Source of the DNA: JBAYJM01 sp964350585
Lineage (GTDB): Bacteria > Patescibacteriota > Patescibacteriia > 2-01-FULL-39-33
Direction: 5' to 3'
Assembly (NCBI GenBank): GCA_964350585.1
Contig: CAYGKC010000009.1
Location: forward strand, 1 to 37,479
DNA: 37,479 bases
Shown here: positions 7,455-13,628 of the stretch, in pieces
Position numbering within the stretch: position 1 is the stretch's first letter
How the letters are laid out: every line of letters starts with the position of its first letter
Translations under genes and position numbers: made by a program
Notes under the pieces: generated by a model
What the model was told of the DNA's origin: nothing
Database searches by the model: none
The model's input: only the letters and a program-made list of their open reading frames with translations

Positions 7455-8012
7455 ATGAAGGCATTAATTATAATTTTAGCGGTTATTATTGTAATAATTA
7501 TCGCTGGTCTGGGCATAATTTATCTTGTTGAAAAGGATAATATTGCTTTAGAAAGCCAGTCAAATAATAATGGAATTGGGCAATATTTGGCTCCATTAAA
7601 CAGTACATCATCAAAAAACATAGTTGAAGAAGTTGGTGATAACAAGAATCTGAGAATATTTCTTGTAGCGCTTAAAGAGGCTGGCATGGAAGACATTCTT
7701 TTTAACGGTGGGCCGTATACTCTTTTTGCTCCAACTGATAAGGCTTTTAATCAGTTATCAACCAGTACGATGCTTAGGATCGTAAATCAAAAAGAATTTT
7801 TGATTGATGTTTTAAAAAATCACATAGTAGACGGAGCCTATTTATCTTCAGATTTTAAAGTGGCGCAAAACCTTAAGAATTTAAATCAAAAAGATCTCTT
7901 AATTAGTTTGCAAGATGGCTTAAAGGTAGGGGATTCTAAAATTGTGCAGCAGGATATTGTTGCGAACAATGGAATCATCTATACAATAGATAAAGTAATT
8001 TTAACTGAATAA
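7455..8012 (+). CDS. Membrane-anchored fasciclin (FAS1) domain protein
   Basis: A 185-residue protein with an N-terminal membrane anchor (residues about 3-24), a short linker rich in N and S, and one FAS1 domain over about 55-185. FAS1 signatures are visible: YTLFAPTDKAFNQL (motif H1), LKNHIVDGAY, and the late VQQDIVANNGIIYTIDKVI (H2). FAS1 domains mediate adhesion and cell-surface contacts. It is presumably extracytoplasmic. It is flanked by an upstream hairpin and a downstream terminator and so looks monocistronic. Confidence 0.9.
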   Translation: MKALIIILAVIIVIIIAGLGIIYLVEKDNIALESQSNNNGIGQYLAPLNSTSSKNIVEEVGDNKNLRIFLVALKEAGMEDILFNGGPYTLFAPTDKAFNQLSTSTMLRIVNQKEFLIDVLKNHIVDGAYLSSDFKVAQNLKNLNQKDLLISLQDGLKVGDSKIVQQDIVANNGIIYTIDKVILTE

Positions 8013-8037
8013 ATATTTATTTCAGTTCAATAAAGAA

Positions 8038-8061
8038 TCCCGTAAATAAACGGGTTTTTTT
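8038..8061 (+). terminator. Intrinsic terminator after the fasciclin gene
   Basis: CCCGT pairs with ACGGG over a 6-base loop and is followed by seven T, 26 bp after the stop at 8012. Confidence 0.7.
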
Positions 8062-8094
8062 AGTCATAATAAAAAAAATTTAGCGTCTTCTATT

Positions 8095-8155
8095 ACAAAG
8101 GGTCAAGCTTCCAGCCTAACTGACCCTTGTAAAATATAAAGGTCCAAAGCTGGAA
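8095..8155 (+). promoter_or_regulatory. Structured leader upstream of the repeat-protein gene
   Basis: A stem of ACAAAGGGTCA (8095-8105) with TGACCCTTGT (8121-8130), one base bulged, encloses TTCCAGC (8109-8115). That loop sequence is complementary to GCTGGAA (8149-8155) downstream, so a pseudoknot or a switch between two folds is possible. It lies 33 bp before the ATG at 8188. It matches no riboswitch class I know. Confidence 0.45.
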
Positions 8156-8187
8156 ATTAAAATTTTAATTACATAAATTAAAAACAT

Positions 8188-8871
8188 ATGTCTTTTTTCA
8201 AAAAATTAGCCCTTGCAACAGTTTCATTTGTTATAGCGTTTAGTATGGTAGCTGTAGCGCTTCCTGTGTCAGCTCAAACAGAAACAACCGTTACTACAAC
8301 CGAGGGTTTTCAAGTTGTCGTGCCAGTAGGTTATGAAAAAATTCCTGGTCCAAGTAAGATATCTCAGTACACTGATATTATCAAATTTCCCGGAAGTATT
8401 GATTTATTTGGACAACCAAGATCAATATCTCAGGCACCCGTAACCAGAACAGTTGTCCAGGCTGCAACAACACAAGCAGCTACTAATGGCACTGTAGTTG
8501 GCGGAACAAACCTAAATGATCTATTGCTGCTTAGTCTTTTAGGAAATAGCGGTGGTGGAATTTTTGGTGGAAATAATAACGGAAATCTAGGTAATATCCT
8601 TGTTCTAGATGCTATCTTTGGCGGAAACGGTTTAGGTGGAAATCTAAATCTTGGTTCAGGTTCAGGTAGTAGTTTAGATTCAGGAAATTTGGGTAACTTA
8701 TTTGTTTTAGATGCACTATTTAGTGGTGGAAACAATAATTTATTAGGTGGCGGTGGAATTCTTGGTGGCGGAAGCAATGATCTTGGTGAACTTATGATCT
8801 ACAATGCTATTTTTAGTGGTGATAATGGCATTGATTTAGGTAACCTGATCATGTTAAACAGATTGTTTTAA
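8188..8871 (+). CDS. Secreted glycine/asparagine-rich repeat protein of unknown function
   Basis: A 227-residue protein with a clear signal peptide (FKK start, hydrophobic core, cleavage near VSA-QT, residue 30). Residues 31-105 are Thr/Gln/Val-rich. From 107 to the C-terminus a 13-residue unit recurs five times at 107, 132, 166, 197 and 215: consensus x-[ND]-L-[GN]-x-L, three hydrophobic residues, [DNS]-x-[IL]-F, separated by Gly/Asn/Ser linkers of 5 to 21 residues. The last unit ends exactly at the C-terminus (LNRLF). No known domain is recognised. The pattern suggests stacked amphipathic strands or a self-assembling surface or matrix protein, which is inference. A structured leader precedes it and a perfect terminator follows. 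Confidence 0.75.
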   Translation: MSFFKKLALATVSFVIAFSMVAVALPVSAQTETTVTTTEGFQVVVPVGYEKIPGPSKISQYTDIIKFPGSIDLFGQPRSISQAPVTRTVVQAATTQAATNGTVVGGTNLNDLLLLSLLGNSGGGIFGGNNNGNLGNILVLDAIFGGNGLGGNLNLGSGSGSSLDSGNLGNLFVLDALFSGGNNNLLGGGGILGGGSNDLGELMIYNAIFSGDNGIDLGNLIMLNRLF

Positions 8872-8891
8872 GCTGAATTAAATCTAAGCAA

Positions 8892-8920
8892 AACAAAAAC
8901 AGCCTCTGGCTGTTTTTGTT
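8892..8920. terminator. Bidirectional terminator between convergent genes
   Basis: A perfect 13 bp stem (8892-8904 with 8908-8920) with a 3-base loop. The outer arms are A-rich on one side and T-rich on the other, so it can serve both the repeat-protein gene (+) and the gene ending at 8932 (-). Confidence 0.85.
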
Positions 8921-8931
8921 GTGCGATTTTT

Positions 8932-10206
8932 TTAAGCGCTTCTTTGTGTTACTTCATTCGGAGTTATTGTTAAAACCGAAATTCCCAATTCATTTAATTC
9001 TTTGATAAGTCCCTCCTCGTGGTACGAGCCAAAAGTAATAACTCCTGCAGTCTGTTTTTGGCTTTTTAACAGTTCTGCAAAATATTTTGCAGCTTCTGTA
9101 TTCCTTTTATCTACAACAATATCTTGAAGCTTTTCATTATTCTTTTTTATAAGTCCTTGAATTTTGGAACTGTCCGTTACAGTCATGTAAGGATTATTGG
9201 CTCTTGAGGGCATTGTAGTAGTGTCAATTTTTGTACTGTTATATGCTTCTGCTATTTCACCATAGATGTTGGCTGCCTCCTCGACTAAAGGGCTAAGTTT
9301 CTCGTCTTTATTGGAAACAAACTTAACTAAAGTTAATTCACTTTTAAGACTTGAAGCATTGAAACCCTCAGTTTTTTGTACATTGTTATTAAAATTTGTT
9401 TTAGACAGTTTTTGGAGTAATGTTTTTACCAAAGACTCTCTTAACTGGGTTATGTTAGTACCAGGATTGGTTGCTGATCGATTTATGCCATTGTTTTGCA
9501 TTTGAGCAAGCCTATCTTGCAAATAAATGGAGTCTCTGACGATTTCAGCAGACTGATTCTGAAGTGGCAGGTCTTCAGCGCCAAAAATTGCGAGTTTTTT
9601 ACCCTCAGCCATTAGTTTTAAAGGTGCTCCCGCAAGGATAACATCTCTTTCGATAAGTCCAATAAGTTTTTGGGATAAGGTATAAAAAGAAGAATTAATT
9701 TTACCATTGTCGTTTTCTTTGATTGCACTTACGGCTTTGGAAAATTTTTCTTTTAACTGTATTTTATTTTTAATATCATCTATTTTTTGTTCCGGAACAA
9801 TTCCTTTTAAATCTCCTTCAACCATTACCAGGTTTATTCCGTAGTTAGTTTGGAGATGTGAAACAATTTCATAAATCTGTTCCTGGGCTATGGTTGCCGA
9901 ATTATTGGAAGCATCAGAAGAATTACTTCCTGGATATTTGTGTGTTTGAGGAATGAGAATAGCCATTGATTTAGAATTGGCGGCAGGATAATAAGCAGTT
10001 TTGCTATCCGGTATTTTAGAATAGTTAACGGGGCTTATAAGTTCGTTTAAATCATAATTATGAGATTGTTCTTCTAAAAAAAAGCTATTGAGGTTCACTT
10101 TGTTCAGACTATTTCCCATAAAAATAGAATTGGTCAGAAAAGCGGAGGTTACTGCGGTTACGGCAAGTAGTCCTCCAACAAAATAAAGATAATATTTTTT
10201 ATTCAT
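8932..10206 (-). CDS. Membrane-anchored TraB/TIKI/ChaN-like fold protein (putative)
   Basis: A 424-residue protein with one N-terminal membrane segment (about 5-31), then a large exported domain. Spaced motifs recall the TraB/TIKI, ChaN and erythromycin-esterase superfamily: a first strand ending in a conserved His (ILIPQTH, H89), a strand plus acidic residue (NLVMVEGD, E130), a GAED motif (about 210-213) and a late strand with His before a helix (VITFGSYHEEGL, H396), followed by GISVLTITP. Members of this fold include metalloproteases and haem-binding proteins; the reaction here is unknown. The middle (about 220-340) is low in recognisable motifs. It has its own promoter and converges with the repeat-protein gene. 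The family call is from motif layout only. Confidence 0.55.
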   Translation of the reverse strand: MNKKYYLYFVGGLLAVTAVTSAFLTNSIFMGNSLNKVNLNSFFLEEQSHNYDLNELISPVNYSKIPDSKTAYYPAANSKSMAILIPQTHKYPGSNSSDASNNSATIAQEQIYEIVSHLQTNYGINLVMVEGDLKGIVPEQKIDDIKNKIQLKEKFSKAVSAIKENDNGKINSSFYTLSQKLIGLIERDVILAGAPLKLMAEGKKLAIFGAEDLPLQNQSAEIVRDSIYLQDRLAQMQNNGINRSATNPGTNITQLRESLVKTLLQKLSKTNFNNNVQKTEGFNASSLKSELTLVKFVSNKDEKLSPLVEEAANIYGEIAEAYNSTKIDTTTMPSRANNPYMTVTDSSKIQGLIKKNNEKLQDIVVDKRNTEAAKYFAELLKSQKQTAGVITFGSYHEEGLIKELNELGISVLTITPNEVTQRSA

Positions 10207-10278
10207 TTTTTTTATTATTAATTTAGTGAAAAATTATTTTAGTCAATCGTGAATAAAATTTTTGTTCACTGCGACAGC

Positions 10279-10307
10279 ACAATAGCAGATAAAAATAGCA
10301 CTGTCAA
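10279..10307 (-). promoter_or_regulatory. Promoter of the TraB-like gene
   Basis: On the minus strand, TTGACA (10302-10307), 17 bp spacer, TATTGT (10279-10284). The predicted leader is about 65 nt before the ATG at 10206. Confidence 0.6.
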
Positions 10308-10449
10308 TTGATCTTCTGGACCATAAAAATTAATTTAAATAAAATTACAACAATTTAAATTATTTAAAAAAAATAAATAAATTCACTTAGCCTTAACTCA
10401 CATGTAGTAGAATTTTAAGACTGGAAAAAAAGTAATAAATTTACAATCC

Positions 10450-10947
10450 ATGTCAAAAAAAAATAAATTCATCATTGCTTATAATAAATATTCTGATCCA
10501 ATATACAGATACTGTTACTTCAGGGTATATTCAAAACAGATAGCAGAAGAATTAATGCAGGAAACATTTATGAGATTATGGAAATATTTACACCAAGGTC
10601 TAAAAGTAGATAATACTCAAGCGCTTCTGTATCAAATTGCGAGAAATTTGATTATCGATTTGAGCAGGAAAAAGAAGGTAAGACAGAAAATAGAAGATAC
10701 TATTTACAGTGATTCAAGTTATTTGGAGCCATCATATGACGGCAAAGCTGATATTGAGAAAAAAACTCTTTTAAAAGAAGTATATGAAATGATGAAAAAC
10801 TTAAGTTTTGAATCGCAAGATATTTTAATTATGCGTTTTATCGAAGGCATGAAGCCTAAAGAGATCGCGGAAATATTTCATACCTCACCTAACAATGTTT
10901 CAGTCAGAATTTACAAAGCAATAAAAAAAATGAACAAATATCTATAA
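10450..10947 (+). CDS. ECF-type sigma-70 family RNA polymerase sigma factor
   Basis: A 165-residue two-domain sigma factor. Region 2 spans about residues 8-75 (YNKYSDPIYRYCYFRV, EELMQETFMRLWK, ALLYQIARNLIIDLSRKKK) and region 4 about 105-165 (LSFESQDILIMRFIEGMKPKEIAEIF, then SPNNVSVRIYKAIKKM, the helix-turn-helix that reads the -35 box). It lacks regions 1 and 3, as ECF factors do. No anti-sigma gene is adjacent, which is unusual for the class; the nearest membrane proteins are not of that type. Its targets are unknown. The 240 bp upstream is very AT-rich and I see no strong promoter there. A terminator follows closely. Confidence 0.9.
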   Translation: MSKKNKFIIAYNKYSDPIYRYCYFRVYSKQIAEELMQETFMRLWKYLHQGLKVDNTQALLYQIARNLIIDLSRKKKVRQKIEDTIYSDSSYLEPSYDGKADIEKKTLLKEVYEMMKNLSFESQDILIMRFIEGMKPKEIAEIFHTSPNNVSVRIYKAIKKMNKYL

Positions 10948-10963
10948 GAATTATAATGGAATA

Positions 10964-10989
10964 ATCCTTACTATCTAAGGATGTTTTTT
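10964..10989 (+). terminator. Intrinsic terminator after the sigma factor gene
   Basis: ATCCTTA pairs with TAAGGAT over a 5-base loop and is followed by six T, 17 bp after the stop at 10947. Confidence 0.85.
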
Positions 10990-11076
10990 CGTTGACAAAT
11001 ATAGTTATAAATGAGAAACTATAGTTAAATTTGTTTCTTTAAGGGCTTGTGGCCTTAAGTAAAGATTAGTTTTCAA

Positions 11077-11147
11077 GGGCTTATGGTCCAGTGGCAAGAC
11101 GTGGCATTCGCATTGCTGAGACGGGAGTTCGATTCTCCCTAAGTCCA
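11077..11147 (+). tRNA. tRNA-Ala, anticodon CGC
   Basis: A complete 71-nt cloverleaf. The acceptor GGGCTTA (11077-11083) pairs with TAAGTCC (11140-11146), including the G3-U70 wobble that marks tRNA-Ala, and the discriminator is A (11147). The D stem is GTC/GAC, the anticodon stem TGGCA/TGCTG contains two wobble pairs, and the loop TTCGCAT places anticodon CGC at 11109-11111, reading GCG. The T arm is GGGAG-TTCGATT-CTCCC. CCA is not encoded after the discriminator (AAA follows), so it must be added enzymatically. A TTGACA box lies at 10992-10997, but no -10 is well spaced from it. Confidence 0.9.
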
Positions 11148-11196
11148 AAAATTCAAATAATATCTTAAAAAATTTTCACTCTATTAAAATTATACT

Positions 11197-11943
11197 ATGG
11201 CTTTGATGTTTTCATTAGTAGGAGTGGCGATTATCGGCCTTATCTCCCTTCTGGTTGCGCTAGTTCTTTTTGTTAAAGATAAAATATTCCATAAGCTTCT
11301 TATTTTTTTTGTAAGCTTATCAGCCGGAGCATTGCTTGGAAGCGCTTTTTTTCATTTATTGCCTGAAGCGCTTGAGGGATTGGATAATTCTTTAGTTGTT
11401 TTTTTGTTCGCCATAATCGGTTTTTGCTTTTTCTTTATTTTGGAAAGATTTTTGCGCTGGCGACATTGCCATGAAGATGGTTGCCAAAGCCACAGTCATA
11501 TCGGCTGGATTAATTTAGTGGGAGATGGCATACATAACTTTATTGACGGTTTGGTTGTTTTTGCCGCTTTCTCAATTGATTTTAATTTAGGTATTATAGT
11601 CTTGGTAACAATATTATCCCATGAACTTCCCCAGGAGATAGGGGATTTTGGAGTTTTAATATATTCAGGCTTTAGTAAATCAAGGGCAATTATTTATAAT
11701 TTATTATCTGCTTTGGCTGGTATTGGTGGAGTATTGGTAGCTTATTTATTTGGTTTATGGGGAAATGGCGTACCGAGCAATTATTTGCTTCCGTTGGCTG
11801 CTGGTGGCTTTATTTACATTGCCGCTTCGGATTTAATTCCGGAATTGCATAAGGATAAAAACAATTTAAAGTCAGTTGCTTCTTTTGCAGTATTTGTTTT
11901 AGCTGTTATGTTTATGTTTTGGTTGAAAATTTATTTTGAATAG
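11197..11943 (+). CDS. ZIP family divalent metal transporter
   Basis: A 248-residue polytopic membrane protein with about eight hydrophobic segments. It carries ZIP signatures: HLLPEA at 53-58, the metal-binding helix H113-N-F-I-D117-G and the second helix H142-E-L-P-Q-E147. A Cys/His-rich cytoplasmic loop (RHCHEDGCQSHSH, about residues 89-101) is the usual variable metal-sensing loop between helices 3 and 4. It probably imports zinc or iron. TATACT at 11191-11196 touches the ATG, so the start could lie slightly further in, but the first residues are hydrophobic as expected. It follows the tRNA gene and is the first of two same-strand genes. Confidence 0.9.
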   Translation: MALMFSLVGVAIIGLISLLVALVLFVKDKIFHKLLIFFVSLSAGALLGSAFFHLLPEALEGLDNSLVVFLFAIIGFCFFFILERFLRWRHCHEDGCQSHSHIGWINLVGDGIHNFIDGLVVFAAFSIDFNLGIIVLVTILSHELPQEIGDFGVLIYSGFSKSRAIIYNLLSALAGIGGVLVAYLFGLWGNGVPSNYLLPLAAGGFIYIAASDLIPELHKDKNNLKSVASFAVFVLAVMFMFWLKIYFE

Positions 11944-11963
11944 TTTTAAAAATGTATTATAAT
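11936..11963 (+). promoter_or_regulatory. Promoter of the double-thioredoxin gene
   Basis: TTGAAT (11936-11941), 16 bp spacer, TATAAT (11958-11963). It overlaps the end of the ZIP gene. A second TATAAT lies at 11969-11974, closer to the ATG at 11989. Confidence 0.55.
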
Positions 11964-11988
11964 AAGAGTATAATAATTAAAGTCAAAT

Positions 11989-12816
11989 ATGCTTAAAAAA
12001 ATCTTACACTATTTTAAAAAAAGAGAGGAGGAATCAAAAAGAAAAAGAATAATAAGGGTAATTGTACCCATTGTCGTTATTGTAATCATACTAATTGCAA
12101 TTCTACTGGTTGTCTTTTTTCCTAGAAACAATGCTTCCGCTGCAAAACTAAGAGTAACGATTGTAACCGAGAAAGATTGTGCAACCTGTTGGGATGTAAA
12201 CCTTTTGATTGACGCTTTAAAAACTCATAATGTAAAAATTTCCACTACAACTATTTATCATGACAGTGGAAAGGGTAAAAGCTTAGTTAAAAAGTATAAC
12301 ATTGATAAAATTCCAACCGTGCTAATTGAAGGTGAATTGGACAAGGATCCAAACCTTAAGCCTTTTTGGGAGCAACTGGGTGAAATGAATGGAAAAGTTT
12401 TCGTTTTTAGACAGGTTATACCACCTTACTTTGATTTAGCCAGCGGACAAATGAAAGGAAATATTTTAGTTACCTTTTTAACTGATGAAACATGCACTAC
12501 TTGTTATGATGTGTCTCTTCATGGAAATGCTTTAAAAAATTTGGCCATTCCTACTGAAAATTACAAATTTGTTGATATGGCAAGTAAAGAAGGAAAAGAC
12601 TTGATTTCTAAATACTCCATTAAAAAAGTTCCTACTATGTTAATTAGCGGAGAAGTAAATTTGTATAACAGCTTAACCCAGTTATGGTCTCAGGTTGGAA
12701 TTATAGCTGAGGATGGAACTTACGTTTTTTCCGAAGTTGATTTGATGGGTACTTATAAAGATTTGGTAAAAAATAAGGTTGTTGTGCCTGAACCGGCGCC
12801 TCAAACTCAGGAATAA
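11989..12816 (+). CDS. Membrane-anchored protein with two thioredoxin-like domains
   Basis: A 275-residue protein. A basic N-terminus (about 1-24) is followed by a membrane helix (about 24-45), which leaves the rest outside the cytoplasm. Two tandem thioredoxin-fold units follow: one with C64-A-T-C67 and a cis-proline-type KIPTVLIEGE, the other with C169-T-T-C172 and KVPTMLISGE. The two units are 105 residues apart and alike in order of motifs, so the gene arose by internal duplication. It probably acts as a disulfide reductase, isomerase or carrier in the envelope. No DsbB/VKOR or CcdA partner is adjacent. A strong terminator follows. The redox role follows from the fold; the partner is unknown. 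Confidence 0.8.
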   Translation: MLKKILHYFKKREEESKRKRIIRVIVPIVVIVIILIAILLVVFFPRNNASAAKLRVTIVTEKDCATCWDVNLLIDALKTHNVKISTTTIYHDSGKGKSLVKKYNIDKIPTVLIEGELDKDPNLKPFWEQLGEMNGKVFVFRQVIPPYFDLASGQMKGNILVTFLTDETCTTCYDVSLHGNALKNLAIPTENYKFVDMASKEGKDLISKYSIKKVPTMLISGEVNLYNSLTQLWSQVGIIAEDGTYVFSEVDLMGTYKDLVKNKVVVPEPAPQTQE

Positions 12817-12827
12817 GTAAAAAAAAT

Positions 12828-12853
12828 AAAAACGCCCTTTGGGGCGTTTTTTT
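12828..12853 (+). terminator. Intrinsic terminator after the double-thioredoxin gene
   Basis: AAAAACGCCC pairs with GGGCGTTTTT over a TTTG loop, with a T-run continuing, 11 bp after the stop at 12816. Confidence 0.9.
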
Positions 12854-12854
12854 G

Positions 12855-12883
12855 TTGAAAGTAAGGTTTATTGATGTTATAGT
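12855..12883 (+). promoter_or_regulatory. Promoter of rsmI, leaderless arrangement
   Basis: TTGAAA (12855-12860), 17 bp spacer, TATAGT (12878-12883). Only 6 bp separate the -10 from the ATG at 12890, so transcription should start at about the start codon itself. Confidence 0.7.
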
Positions 12884-12889
12884 GAAGAT

Positions 12890-13576
12890 ATGGATAAAGA
12901 GAAATACAACTTATATATAGTGGCGACTCCCATTGGAAATTTGGCAGATATTACTCTCAGGGCTTTAGAGACATTAAAGTCCGTTCCTTATATTTTTTGT
13001 GAAGATACCAGAGTATCAAGTGTTCTATTAAAAAAGTATGGCATTGGAGCAAAACTTATTTCTTATCATCAACACAGTAAGGAATCTAAGGTTTTAGAAC
13101 TAATAAATATTTTGAAAAATAATAATGCTGCTTTAATTACAGATGCGGGAACTCCAGGAATATCAGATCCTGGCAATAAATTAATCGCAGAAATAGTAAG
13201 TGCTGATAAAAATATTAATATTATTCCTGTACCTGGGCCGTCGGCTATTATTGCAGGATTGTCTATTTCCGGAATGCCCACAGATAAATTTTTGTTTTTT
13301 GGTTTTTTGCCCCACAAAAAAGGAAAAGAAACAATAATTAAACAAATTGCGGAAAGTGAAATAACTACTGTTTTTTATGAATCTACTCATAGAATTATAA
13401 AAACATTAGAAAAGTTAAATCAAATCCTTAAATCAGATAGGGAAATAGTCGTTTGCAGAGAATTAACTAAAAAATTTGAGACAGTATATCGTGGCAGTGT
13501 CCAAAGCGTTCTTGGCGAATTGGACAGGGGAGTAATCAAAGGCGAATTTGTAGTTATTGTGTCGCCTAACCGTTAA
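12890..13576 (+). CDS. rsmI: 16S rRNA (cytidine-1402-2'-O)-methyltransferase RsmI
   Basis: A 228-residue tetrapyrrole-methylase-fold enzyme. The family landmarks are in order: YIVATPIGNLADITLRAL (5-25 or so), FCEDTRVSSVLLKKY, SYHQHSKE, ALITDAGTPGISDPG and VPGPSAIIAGLS, then FYESTHRI and VVCRELTKKFE. It methylates the ribose of C1402 in the decoding centre. The usual length is about 270-290; here the short C-terminal extension is missing. It has its own promoter just before the ATG, with no Shine-Dalgarno. It lies directly upstream of metG, which has a separate promoter. Confidence 0.95.
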   Translation: MDKEKYNLYIVATPIGNLADITLRALETLKSVPYIFCEDTRVSSVLLKKYGIGAKLISYHQHSKESKVLELINILKNNNAALITDAGTPGISDPGNKLIAEIVSADKNINIIPVPGPSAIIAGLSISGMPTDKFLFFGFLPHKKGKETIIKQIAESEITTVFYESTHRIIKTLEKLNQILKSDREIVVCRELTKKFETVYRGSVQSVLGELDRGVIKGEFVVIVSPNR

Positions 13577-13577
13577 C

Positions 13578-13606
13578 TTGAAATTAATGCAAATTTGTTG
13601 TAAAAT
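13578..13606 (+). promoter_or_regulatory. Promoter of the metG operon
   Basis: TTGAAA (13578-13583), 17 bp spacer, TAAAAT (13601-13606). The predicted start is about 16 nt before the ATG at 13629. A TATAAT overlapping the ATG itself (13625-13630) is probably chance. Confidence 0.65.
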
Positions 13607-13628
13607 ATATAAATAAACTTTTTGTATA

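Noticed and set aside
7264..7464. 66-codon minus-strand ORF in the pilin-fasciclin gap
   Set aside because: It covers a hairpin and palindromes, has no family features and no ribosome site.
8430..8777. 115-codon minus-strand ORF rich in Pro and Phe
   Set aside because: It is the antisense shadow of the glycine-rich repeat gene; GGN-type codons read backwards give proline runs.
10992..11025. TTGACA with TATAGT as a promoter for tRNA-Ala
   Set aside because: The spacing is 22 bp, outside the functional range; a promoter must exist but I cannot place it.
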